From Erythrobacter donghaensis (GTDB lineage: Bacteria > Pseudomonadota > Alphaproteobacteria > Sphingomonadales > Sphingomonadaceae), in the NCBI RefSeq assembly GCF_001557325.1, contig NZ_LSJS01000094.1, positions 1-24,540 on the forward strand: 24,540 nt of DNA. The letters run 5' to 3'. Shown here in pieces: positions 5,408 through 13,254 of the stretch. Under the pieces are notes generated by a model. That model saw only the letters and a program-made list of their open reading frames with translations. It was not told where the DNA came from and made no database searches. Numbering within the stretch: position 1 is the stretch's first letter; every line of letters starts with the position of its first letter. Made by a program: the position numbers and the translations under genes.

Positions 5408-8236
5408 CTAGAACTTGACGGCAATGCGTGCGCCGTATGTCCGGGGACGGATGAAGAAGCGCGTGTTATCGAACTGGGTGATGATAATCGCGGCTTCTTC
5501 CTGCTGGTTGGTCACGTTGTTGCCATAGACTTCGATGCGATACTTCCGCTCGTCATCGATGGTCCAGCCGGCGCCGATATCCAGAGTGGCATAGCCGTCG
5601 ATCCGGTCGAGCAGACGGCCACCGGTGACAGGCGTACCATTATTGTCGTCATCGAATTCCAGACTGTTGAAAATCGTGTGGAATTGCGAGGAGCGATAAC
5701 CCAGCGAAGCCACCCAGTCGAGCTGACCTCTCGGCAGTTCGATCACCTGGCTGAGCTTGGCGTTCAACTGCCACTTCGGCGTGCGGGGCAAGCGATTGCC
5801 GGCAATGGGACGGAAGACCGCGTTGCCTGAATCGACATCGGGCTGGAAGCGGAAGTCGGGAATATCTTCCGCGTCCTCGATCTCGGCCTCGAGATAGAGC
5901 GCGGTAAAGTCGAAATCGATGTTGCCGGGCAGCTCGAAGCCGCCTTCGACCTGAGCGCCGTAGATCCGCGAATCCGCAGCGTTGAAGCTGAACGACACGA
6001 CCAGAGCGGCGTTCGTGCCCTCGGGAACCTCGACCACCTGCCCCAGCAGCTCGTTTGCGATCTCAACGGCGGTCTCGACGCTCAAGAGGCCCGTAAACAC
6101 CTGATCCGAATAATCATTGTAGAACAGCGAGGCATTGAGGTAGGCCCTGCGTCCGCCGATATCGAAGGTGTTCTTGCTACCGATTTCGTACAGTACGACG
6201 TTTTCGGTGCCGTAGGTGGGCGCCACGCCATTGTCGCCCAGATTGTCGTTGAAGCCGCCCGACTTGTGGCCATTGGCAACCAGCGCGTAGATCAGGTTGT
6301 CCGGGGTGATGTCGAATTCGGCACGCAGGCGCCAATCGACAAAGTCATCCGCAAATTCGCCATCCTGCTGGAAAATCTGCCCGCCAAACGGAACGGCATA
6401 GGTGAAGGCACCCGGGTTGATCGGAAAGACATCGGGAGCGAACGGACCATTGGTGAAGCCCTGGCAGCTGAAAAAGTCGAACGACACCGTATCGATACAG
6501 GGCGTCGTCAGGATCGTGCCGTCGCCGCCTTCGGGGAAGGGCGTTGCGAAAATGCCCTGCGGCCCGTTCGCCAGAATGGCCCCCAGATTGTCCCGCGCGC
6601 CATTTTGCGCGATCCCGTTGGCATGGAATGCGAAGATTTCAGCATTCGAAATCGTGCCATCGCCATTGGTGTCGGGATTGATGATGGTCCGATCAAAGGC
6701 GGCGAACTCGAAGCCCTCGGTACCCACACGGACACCGCCACAGCATTCGAAACTGCCGCCGCCCAGCGCAAGACCGTAGCGCGCAGCCACGCCGGTGCGT
6801 TCCTTGCTGTCGTCGGTGTAACGCAGGCCAGCGGTGACGCGGAAGTTGTCTGCTACCTCGTAGGTCGCATCGCCGTAGATCCCGTAAGATTCGGTGTCGG
6901 TTCTGGTGTTGAATTCGATGCCCTGGAAGAAGAGGCCGCGATCCCCGGTCGAGCCGAGGAAAGAGCGCTGTTCTTCCTTGATGTACACCCCGCCGAGGCT
7001 CCAGATGAAGGGGCCGTCGGAGTTGAAGATCCGCAGCTCGTGGAATTGCGAGCGGGAATCCGAGATGATCCGGAAGCGCGAGAAATTGTCGAGATTTTCG
7101 GCCAGAATGATCGGATCGTTGATCACATCGCCCGGTTCGGGGGTGAAGATATTGTCGCGCTCCGACAGGCGATCAAGGGCGCCCGGAAACGCAGGCGACA
7201 GCGGGGTGGTCGCCTCGTAATCGTACACCGCATCGCGGTAGCTGCCGGTATATTCGACGTTGAAGCCGTCACCTTCATATTCGATGGTGGTCCTGATCCC
7301 CCAGTGATCGGTGTTCAGCTGCGGCGTGATCCCGCGCGCGATGACTTCGCGAGGGTCGATATTGTCGAATTCCTCCTGGGTGATGTCCCCATCTTCGAGC
7401 GCGCCGAGCGGCAGCGCGTAGTTGGTGCCGGTGTAGCCCGTGCCGTTCTCGGCAATGTAATCGCCCGCAACGAGGATCGTCAGGCGATCGGTGGGCTTCC
7501 ACAGGATCTGCGCACGGCCCGACAGATTGTCCTGCGCTTCGGCAACGCCGATCCCCTGAACGGGACCGACATTGCTGTAATAGGAATCATTGGCCTGGTA
7601 GAGCCCCGAAAAGCGGACGGCGACCGTGTCGGTCACGGGCAGGTTCAGTACGGCCCGCACGGAACGCTGATCGTAGTTGCCGTATTCGGCCTCGACCGCG
7701 GCGTCGAAGATGCCGAGGCCGGGCCGGAAGCTGATCGCGTTGATCGAGCCGGCCGTCGCATTGCGGCCCCGCAGCGTACCCTGGGGGCCGACATTGACCT
7801 CAACGCGCTGGATGTCGTGGAAGGCGGAACCGATGCCCGACGGGCGCGGAATGTTGACGCCGTCGAAGTGGAAGGCCGCTGCCGGGTCGCCCAGTTCGGT
7901 GTTGTTGCTTGAACCGATCCCGCGGATGTAGACCTCGATGTTGCCCTGGTTGTTGGCAACCGAAAGGCCCGGGATCTGGTTCTGAAGGTCGGTGACGTTC
8001 TGCACGCCGAGCGCCTTCAGATCTTCGCCGCTGATGGCAAAGGCCGTGCCGGCAAAGTCCTGCAGCGACTGTTCGCGGCGGTCGGCGGTGACGATGATCG
8101 ACTCGCCCTCCGTCTCGTTCAGCGGTTCCTGCGCCTGTTCTGCGGGGGCCTGCGAGGCCTGCTCTTGCGCGAAGGCTGGCTGTGCAAGAACCACGCTCGC
8201 AACGCTGGCCAGCAACATCCGACGATGTAGGTGCAT
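5408..8236 (-). CDS. TonB-dependent outer-membrane receptor of the beta-glucan locus
   Basis: A 942-residue receptor. Signal peptide: MHLHRRMLLASVASVV then cleavage after AFA at residue 23. A Gln/Glu-rich linker leads to a possible TonB box (ESIIVTA), then the plug domain with QIPGLSV, VYIRGIGS and VNVGPQGTLRGRNATAGS, then a long 22-strand-type barrel ending in ARIAVKF with a terminal Phe, as usual for outer-membrane insertion. It would import oligosaccharides across the outer membrane with TonB energy; a glucan substrate is inferred from the GH16, GH3 and LacI neighbours. The frame is open upstream to 8479, but the ATG at 8236 is chosen because it starts the signal peptide and has a purine-rich GGAGAGAGG just upstream. 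Oddities: an EF-hand-like loop at residues 522-533, variant plug residues, and visibly lower GC than flanking genes. Confidence 0.9.
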   Translation of the reverse strand: MHLHRRMLLASVASVVLAQPAFAQEQASQAPAEQAQEPLNETEGESIIVTADRREQSLQDFAGTAFAISGEDLKALGVQNVTDLQNQIPGLSVANNQGNIEVYIRGIGSSNNTELGDPAAAFHFDGVNIPRPSGIGSAFHDIQRVEVNVGPQGTLRGRNATAGSINAISFRPGLGIFDAAVEAEYGNYDQRSVRAVLNLPVTDTVAVRFSGLYQANDSYYSNVGPVQGIGVAEAQDNLSGRAQILWKPTDRLTILVAGDYIAENGTGYTGTNYALPLGALEDGDITQEEFDNIDPREVIARGITPQLNTDHWGIRTTIEYEGDGFNVEYTGSYRDAVYDYEATTPLSPAFPGALDRLSERDNIFTPEPGDVINDPIILAENLDNFSRFRIISDSRSQFHELRIFNSDGPFIWSLGGVYIKEEQRSFLGSTGDRGLFFQGIEFNTRTDTESYGIYGDATYEVADNFRVTAGLRYTDDSKERTGVAARYGLALGGGSFECCGGVRVGTEGFEFAAFDRTIINPDTNGDGTISNAEIFAFHANGIAQNGARDNLGAILANGPQGIFATPFPEGGDGTILTTPCIDTVSFDFFSCQGFTNGPFAPDVFPINPGAFTYAVPFGGQIFQQDGEFADDFVDWRLRAEFDITPDNLIYALVANGHKSGGFNDNLGDNGVAPTYGTENVVLYEIGSKNTFDIGGRRAYLNASLFYNDYSDQVFTGLLSVETAVEIANELLGQVVEVPEGTNAALVVSFSFNAADSRIYGAQVEGGFELPGNIDFDFTALYLEAEIEDAEDIPDFRFQPDVDSGNAVFRPIAGNRLPRTPKWQLNAKLSQVIELPRGQLDWVASLGYRSSQFHTIFNSLEFDDDNNGTPVTGGRLLDRIDGYATLDIGAGWTIDDERKYRIEVYGNNVTNQQEEAAIIITQFDNTRFFIRPRTYGARIAVKF

Positions 8237-8285
8237 TATCCTCTCTCCCCATTGCAGATCGCTTGACGCGACCTTTTCGTGTGTC

Positions 8286-8315
8286 CGTATAACCCCAAAT
8301 TGTGACCGTTCACAA
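8286..8315 (-). promoter_or_regulatory. Probable promoter of the TonB-dependent receptor
   Basis: On the - strand TTGTGA (8315 down to 8310) and TATACG (8291 down to 8286) are separated by 18 bp, each matching the sigma-70 consensus at four of six positions. The start point would fall near 8279, leaving a leader of about 43 bases before the ATG at 8236. The -35 half lies inside the palindromic operator, so a bound repressor would block RNA polymerase. Confidence 0.5.
8300..8315. promoter_or_regulatory. Probable LacI-family operator at the receptor/lacI divergent region
   Basis: The 16-mer TTGTGACCGTTCACAA has perfect 6-bp inverted arms (TTGTGA / TCACAA) around a CG-containing centre, the layout usual for LacI-family operators. 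It overlaps the receptor -35 element. Its right part, CGTTCACAA, recurs exactly in the site before the GH3 gene (10813-10821). The regulator gene begins about 200 bp away. Confidence 0.65.
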
Positions 8316-8512
8316 ATGGAATTTTTTATGGCAGCTCTTCCCCCGTCGCAACGAGCGGCTATCGGAAGAAAACATCGCCGAGGGGGGTTGCAGCGCGCAG
8401 CTTTCCCGCGCAATTCGCAATCGATTGGGTATAGGTCTACCGCTGCGCCCGCGACCCGATGACGGGGGAGGGCCTGCATCAGGTAGCCGGGACGGGAACG
8501 GGCGGGCGGGAA

Positions 8513-9568
8513 ATGGCGCGGGTGCGCAAGTCAGTCACGATCAGGGGCGTCGCCGAGGAAGCGGGGGTCTCGCTCCAGACGGTGAGCCGCGTCATCAACG
8601 GCGGCCCCAACGTGCGCCCGCAGTTGCGCGACAGGGTGCAGGCGGCGATCGACCGGCTGGGCTATGTTCCCAGCCTCGCCGCCCAGCGCATGAGCGGGTC
8701 GCGCTCCTACATCATCCTCGCCATCAACGACCGCGAGCGCACGCTTGCCGACTGGCGCGAGCGGCGCGGCACGGACTGGGTCGACCAGATGCTGCTGGGC
8801 GGGATCCTGACCTGCTCGAAACATGGCTACCGGATGATGGTGGAGCTGGTCGACACCCATTCCGACCATGTCGAGCGCGAGCTGGGTGCGGCCCTGTCCG
8901 CGCTTCAGCCCGACGGGGTGATCCTCACCCCGCCGCACTCGGAAAACCGGCTGATCACCGATCTCCTCGCCTCCCGCAGCATTCCCTTCGCGCGGATCGG
9001 CTCGGATGCACCGGGGCGGGGGATCCGGCTGACGATGGGCGATGAGGGCGCGGCGCATCTCGCCACGACCCGGCTCGCCGAGCTCGGTCACCGCCGGATC
9101 GCGATGATCGCAGGGCCGGCGCAATACAGCCTGTCGGGCTGGCGCATCGCGGGCTGGCGCCGCGCGCTGGCTGAGCGGGGCCTGCCGCAGGAGGGCCTGC
9201 TGGAAGGGGGCGATTTCGGCTACGAGAGCGGCACGCGCGCCGCGCTCGCGCTGCTCGACCGCCACCCCGATGTCACCGCGATCATCGCGTCCTCCGACCA
9301 GATGGCGCTCGCCGCGCTCGAGGTCGCGCGCGAACGGGGCCTCGAGGTGCCGCGCGACCTGTCGCTGATCTCCTTCGACAACACCCCGATCGTGCGTTTC
9401 ACCCAGCCGCCGCTGACCGCGATCGACCAGCCGATCGCCGAGACCGTGGCCCGCGCGGTCGAACAGTTGATCGCGCGCTCGCCCCGGGCGGAGGAAGGCG
9501 CGGTGATCGAGATTGCCGCCGCGCTGGTCGAGCGCGCCTCGACCGCGCCTGCCCCCGGCCGCGCTTGA
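8513..9568 (+). CDS. LacI family transcriptional regulator
   Basis: A 351-residue repressor. The N-terminal helix-turn-helix is VTIRGVAEEAGVSLQTVSRV (about residues 8-27), followed by the hinge helix region YVPSLAAQRM with the usual leucine-equivalent and alanines for minor-groove insertion at a central CG step. The rest is a periplasmic-binding-protein-like sensor domain with recognisable blocks: PDGVILTPP, RIGSDAPG, GHRRIAMIAGP, IIASSDQMALAAL and LSLISFDNTPIVRFTQPPLTAI. It likely represses the receptor and GH3 promoters and responds to a glucan-derived sugar; the effector is unknown. ATG at 8513 is chosen because homologues begin shortly before VTI; an in-frame ATG at 8459 would add 18 residues without family support. 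The downstream MFS gene overlaps its stop, so the two are translationally coupled. Confidence 0.9.
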   Translation: MARVRKSVTIRGVAEEAGVSLQTVSRVINGGPNVRPQLRDRVQAAIDRLGYVPSLAAQRMSGSRSYIILAINDRERTLADWRERRGTDWVDQMLLGGILTCSKHGYRMMVELVDTHSDHVERELGAALSALQPDGVILTPPHSENRLITDLLASRSIPFARIGSDAPGRGIRLTMGDEGAAHLATTRLAELGHRRIAMIAGPAQYSLSGWRIAGWRRALAERGLPQEGLLEGGDFGYESGTRAALALLDRHPDVTAIIASSDQMALAALEVARERGLEVPRDLSLISFDNTPIVRFTQPPLTAIDQPIAETVARAVEQLIARSPRAEEGAVIEIAAALVERASTAPAPGRA

Positions 9569-10761
9569 GCGCGGCGCCCGCGCCCCCGCCCGAGCGCCAG
9601 CCGCTCTGGTTCCTCGCCCTGTTCGCGCTCGCCGCGGCGGGCGGTGCAGTTGCCTATGTGCCGCTGCTGACCGTCCTCCTCCCCCAGCGCATCGCCGAGC
9701 TGCAGGGCGGCGAGGATGTCGCAGCGCTCGCGCAGGTGAGCTTCCTCGGCGCAGTGATGGCGAGCATCGCCAATATCGGCGTCGGCATGCTGAGCGACCG
9801 CGCGAAGGCGCGGCGGCCCTTCATCATCGCCGGGCTGATCCTCTCGAACGCACTGCTGCTGTCAGTCGGGACGGCGACGAGCGTCGCGCAGATCGTGGGG
9901 CTGGTGATGGTCTGGCAGGTCGCCCTCAACCTCATGCTCAGCCCCCTGATGGCCTGGGCGGGCGATTGTTTTCCCGACGAGCAGAAGGGCGTGCTCGGCG
10001 GGGCGCTCGCGCTGTCCCCGGCGCTGGGCGCGCTGGCGGGATCGCTGGTGACATGGGGCGGGCTGGTCGCGCCCCCGGCGCGGCTGGCGCTGGTCGCCAT
10101 GCTGGTGAGCGCGCTGGTGCTGCCAGCGGTGCTGCTCGGCAAGGGACGCATCCGCCCGGCGCTGGTCGCCCCGGTTCCCGCACTTGCGGAGCCCGCCCCG
10201 CGGCGGGAGCGGGTGGTGCTGCGGATGTGGGCGGCGCGGCTGCTGGTGCAGGTGGCGGAAGGGGGGATGTTCGCCTTCCTGCTCTACTGGCTGCGCTCGA
10301 TCGCGCCGGGCTATCCCGAGAACGGCGCGGCGAACATCTTCAGCCTGGTGCTGGCGGGCGCCGTGCCCCTGTCGCTGATGCTCGGGCGCTGGTCGGATCG
10401 CCGGTCGCGGCCGGTGGAGCCGCTCGCGGCCGCCGCGCTGCTGTGCGCCTTCGGCATGCTGGTGATGGCGGCGGCGCAGACGCTCGCCTGGGCGATCGCG
10501 GGCTATGTGCTGTTCGGGCTTGCCGCCGCCGTCTTCCTCGCGCTCCATTCGGGCCAGACCCTGCGCGTCCTGCCCGCCCCGCAGCACCGCGGGCGCGACT
10601 TGGGCGTGTTCAACCTCACCAACACCGTGCCGGGGATGGTCATGCCCGGGCTGACGGTGATGCTGGTGCCCCAGTTCGGCTATGGCGCGCTGTTCGTGCT
10701 GTTTGCAGGGCTTGCCCTCGGGAGCGCGGCGCTGCTTGCCGGCGCGCTGCGCCGCGCCTGA
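9565..10761 (+). CDS. MFS sugar transporter
   Basis: A 398-residue inner-membrane protein with about 12 hydrophobic segments. The cytoplasmic loop after the second segment is GMLSDRAKARRPF, the MFS motif A; a matching GRWSDRRSRP appears after the eighth segment region. The pattern (DRAKARRP, GDCFPDEQKG) resembles the SLC45/sugar-porter-like bacterial group that carries disaccharides or glucose with protons; substrate is inferred from the surrounding glucan genes. The start is TTG at 9565, whose last two bases belong to the TGA stop of the LacI gene (TTGA overlap); no ATG or GTG lies between this and the first membrane segment, so the unusual codon is the best choice. Translation probably depends on ribosomes ending the LacI gene, keeping regulator and transporter levels linked. 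Confidence 0.82.
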   Translation: MSAAPAPPPERQPLWFLALFALAAAGGAVAYVPLLTVLLPQRIAELQGGEDVAALAQVSFLGAVMASIANIGVGMLSDRAKARRPFIIAGLILSNALLLSVGTATSVAQIVGLVMVWQVALNLMLSPLMAWAGDCFPDEQKGVLGGALALSPALGALAGSLVTWGGLVAPPARLALVAMLVSALVLPAVLLGKGRIRPALVAPVPALAEPAPRRERVVLRMWAARLLVQVAEGGMFAFLLYWLRSIAPGYPENGAANIFSLVLAGAVPLSLMLGRWSDRRSRPVEPLAAAALLCAFGMLVMAAAQTLAWAIAGYVLFGLAAAVFLALHSGQTLRVLPAPQHRGRDLGVFNLTNTVPGMVMPGLTVMLVPQFGYGALFVLFAGLALGSAALLAGALRRA

Positions 10762-10767
10762 AGCATG

Positions 10768-10788
10768 CGCTTGGCGCTTGCCAAAGCG
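10768..10788 (+). other. Hairpin after the MFS gene overlapping the GH3 -35 element
   Basis: CGCTTGGC and GCCAAAGCG can pair around a GCTT loop with one bulged A. The repeat begins 7 bp after the MFS stop and covers the -35 hexamer of the GH3 promoter. It has no following T tract, so a role as weak terminator of the LacI–MFS transcript is only a suggestion. Confidence 0.3.
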
Positions 10789-10806
10789 GCTGCGCGGCGG
10801 CATATT
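10778..10806 (+). promoter_or_regulatory. Probable promoter of the GH3 gene
   Basis: TTGCCA (10778-10783, five of six consensus positions) and CATATT (10801-10806, four of six) are spaced by exactly 17 bp. The operator begins at the last base of the -10 element, covering the likely start point. The GH3 gene can therefore be transcribed apart from the upstream LacI–MFS pair. Confidence 0.6.
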
Positions 10807-10821
10807 TGATAACGTTCACAA
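10806..10821. promoter_or_regulatory. Probable LacI-family operator before the GH3 gene
   Basis: The 16-mer TTGATAACGTTCACAA is an imperfect palindrome centred on AACGTT. Twelve of its 16 bases agree with the site at 8300-8315 and the nine bases CGTTCACAA are identical. It lies directly downstream of the -10 hexamer, a classical repressor position. Confidence 0.65.
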
Positions 10822-10855
10822 GAAAACATGCAGGGTTCTGGGAGGGACGGGCGAG

Positions 10856-13240
10856 ATGACGCTCAAGGCAGTGGGTCGGCTGGTATGCGGGGCAGCGCTC
10901 GGCGCGCTGGTGACAGGGTGCGGCGCGCCCGAGGAGATCCGCTCGGCAAGCGCCGCTGTCGAGGCGGTCTCTGCGCCCGGAAGCCCCGAGGCGCTGCTCG
11001 CGGCGATGAGCCTCGAGCGCAAGGTTGCACAGATCATCATGCCCGACATCGGCTCGATCACCCCCGAGGACGTGCGCCAGTACCGCTTCGGCACGATCCT
11101 CAACGGCGGCAATTCGGGCCCCTTCGGCAACGACAAGGCGCCCGCGGCCGACTGGCTGAAGCTCGCCGACGCTTTCTGGGAGGCCTCGACCGCGCCGCTC
11201 CCGAACGGCGAGCCTGTGATCCCGGCGATCTGGGCGACCGACGCCGTTCACGGCCACGCCAATGTCCCCGGCGCGACGGTGTTCCCGCACAACATTGCGC
11301 TGGGCGCGACGGGTGATGCCGACCTCATCCGCCGGATCGGCGCGGCGACCGCGGTCGAGATCGAGGTGACCGGGCTCGACTGGACCTTCGCGCCCACCGT
11401 GGCGGTCGCGCGCGACGACCGCTGGGGCCGCACCTACGAGAGCTATTCCGAAGACCCCGCGCTCGTGACGAAGCTCGGCGCGGCGATGATCGAGGGCTTG
11501 CAGGGCCGCCCGGGCGAGCCCGGCTATCTCGGCCCCGGCAAGGTCGCGGCCACCGCCAAGCACTATTTCGGTGACGGCGGCACGTCGCAAGGCGTCGACC
11601 AGGGCGATGTGAATGGCGATCTTGCCGAGCTGATGGCGATCCACGCCGCGCCCTATCCGGCCGCGATCGACGCCGGGGTCGCGAGCGTCATGGCGAGCTT
11701 CAACTCGATCAACGGCACCAAGATGCACGGCAACAAGCCGCTGCTCACCGATCAGCTGCGCGGGAAGCTCGGCTTTGGCGGCGTGGTGGTCGGCGACTGG
11801 AACGGCCACGGCCAGATCAAGGGCTGCACCAATGCCGATTGCCCGCAGGCGCTGCTCGCCGGGCTCGATATCTACATGGTGCCCGAGGACTGGAAGGCGC
11901 TCCACGCCAGCCTCGTGGCGCAGGTGAAGGACGGCACGATCCCGATGGCCCGCCTTGATGAGGCGGTGCTGCGGGTGCTGCGCATGAAGCAGGCGCTCGG
12001 CATTCTCGATGGCGAGGTGAAGCCCTCGGCGCGGCCCAATGGTGGCAAGTGGGAGTTGCTCGGCTCGCCCGAACACCGCGCGCTCGCGCGCGAGGCGGTG
12101 GCCAAGTCGCAGGTGATCCTCAAGAACGCGGGCGTCCTGCCGCTGAGGCCCGGCGCGCGGATCGAGGTGGCGGGCGCTGCCGCAGACAACATCCCCCAGC
12201 AGGCCGGCGGCTGGTCGGTCACCTGGCAGGGCGGCGGTGACCTTACCGCAAAGGACTTCCCCGGCGCGACCTCGATCTTCGCCGGGATCGCCGATGCGGC
12301 CCGCGCTAGCGGCGGCGAGGCGCGCCTCGCGGTCAAGGGCGATCCCGCAGGCAAGCCCGATATCGCGATCGTCGTCTTCGGCGAGCCGCCCTATGCCGAG
12401 TTCGTCGGCGACCGCAAGGACCTCGCCTTCCGCGACGAGGAGGGCCTCGCCCTCCTCAAGGCCTACAAGGCGCGCGGGGTGCCGACCGTCGCGGTGTTCC
12501 TCTCGGGCCGCCCGCTGTGGGTCAACCGCGAGCTCAACGCTGCCGATGCCTTCGTGGCCGCATGGCTCCCCGGAAGCGAGGGGGCAGGGGTTGCCGATGT
12601 GCTGTTCGGCAAGGCGCAGCCGACCGGGCGCCTCTCGTTCAGCTGGCCCGCGACGTGCGAGGGCGCGCCGCTCAACGGCCCCGAGGGCGCGCTCTTCCCG
12701 CGCGGCTACGGCCTCGGCTTCGCCGCCCCGCGCATCGCCCCGATCCCGCTCGACGAGACCTGCGACGCGCTGAGCCAGGATGCGGGCGCGGCGTGGTTTG
12801 CCAGCGGCAAGCTCGGCGCGCGCGTGCAGGCGCTGGCCGACAATGCGCTGCTCCCCGACCTGCGCGGCAGCGGCAACGGGATCGTCGCCACCGGCGTCGA
12901 CCGCCGCGCGCAGGAGGATGCGCGCCGCATCGCCTTCGGCCGGGGCGCGCGGCTCGCGCTCACCGGCCCGGCGAGCGGGGCGGCGTTCCGGATCACCTAC
13001 GCGGTCGCGCAGCGCCCCGCCGGCCCCGTCACCGTGACCGCCGGGAACGGCAAGCCGCTCGACATCACCCAGGGGCTCTCGGTCGCGGAGGGCAAGGGCT
13101 GGCGCGAGATGGTGCTCAGCGCCAAGTGCCTCGGCGAGACCGGCGGCACGCTCACCTTCGCCTCCGCGGCGCCCTTCGTGATCCAGATCGGCGAAGTCTC
13201 CCGCGACGACAGCGCGGCAGGCGCGGAGTGCTCGTTCTAG
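10856..13240 (+). CDS. GH3 exo-beta-glucosidase lipoprotein (ExoP-type)
   Basis: A 794-residue hydrolase. The N-terminus is a lipoprotein signal with lipobox VTGC and lipidated Cys22, so the enzyme is membrane-anchored in the periplasm or at the surface. The GH3 barrel domain starts near residue 45 (MSLERKVAQIIMPDIGSI), has the substrate-binding KHY in TAKHYFGDGG, and the nucleophile Asp314 in VVVGDWNGHG. The second GH3 domain begins about residue 405 and contains VILKNAGVLPL and QQAGGWSVTWQG. After GYGLGF (~620) there is a further ~170 residues resembling the galactose-binding-like C-terminal domain of the Pseudoalteromonas exo-beta-glucanase ExoP. It would remove glucose from beta-1,3- or beta-1,4-gluco-oligosaccharides made by GH16. 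GGAGGG nine bases upstream supports the ATG at 10856; the open frame continues further upstream without family similarity. Confidence 0.9.
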   Translation: MTLKAVGRLVCGAALGALVTGCGAPEEIRSASAAVEAVSAPGSPEALLAAMSLERKVAQIIMPDIGSITPEDVRQYRFGTILNGGNSGPFGNDKAPAADWLKLADAFWEASTAPLPNGEPVIPAIWATDAVHGHANVPGATVFPHNIALGATGDADLIRRIGAATAVEIEVTGLDWTFAPTVAVARDDRWGRTYESYSEDPALVTKLGAAMIEGLQGRPGEPGYLGPGKVAATAKHYFGDGGTSQGVDQGDVNGDLAELMAIHAAPYPAAIDAGVASVMASFNSINGTKMHGNKPLLTDQLRGKLGFGGVVVGDWNGHGQIKGCTNADCPQALLAGLDIYMVPEDWKALHASLVAQVKDGTIPMARLDEAVLRVLRMKQALGILDGEVKPSARPNGGKWELLGSPEHRALAREAVAKSQVILKNAGVLPLRPGARIEVAGAAADNIPQQAGGWSVTWQGGGDLTAKDFPGATSIFAGIADAARASGGEARLAVKGDPAGKPDIAIVVFGEPPYAEFVGDRKDLAFRDEEGLALLKAYKARGVPTVAVFLSGRPLWVNRELNAADAFVAAWLPGSEGAGVADVLFGKAQPTGRLSFSWPATCEGAPLNGPEGALFPRGYGLGFAAPRIAPIPLDETCDALSQDAGAAWFASGKLGARVQALADNALLPDLRGSGNGIVATGVDRRAQEDARRIAFGRGARLALTGPASGAAFRITYAVAQRPAGPVTVTAGNGKPLDITQGLSVAEGKGWREMVLSAKCLGETGGTLTFASAAPFVIQIGEVSRDDSAAGAECSF

Positions 13241-13254
13241 AGGACAGGCTCTAG
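13237..13254. terminator. Short bidirectional hairpin over two convergent stop codons
   Basis: CTAGAG and CTCTAG form a perfect 6-bp inverted repeat with the loop GACAGG. Each arm contains the TAG stop codon of one of the converging genes (GH3 on +, DUF1501 on -), which are only 10 bp apart. The stem is short and lacks a T tract, so termination strength is doubtful. Confidence 0.35.

Noticed and set aside
6266..7912. A 548-codon open frame on the + strand
   Set aside because: It is antisense to the receptor gene, whose signal peptide, plug and barrel are all recognisable on the other strand.
10640..12076. A 478-codon open frame on the - strand
   Set aside because: It is antisense to the end of the MFS gene and the GH3 catalytic domain, both of which carry clear family motifs.
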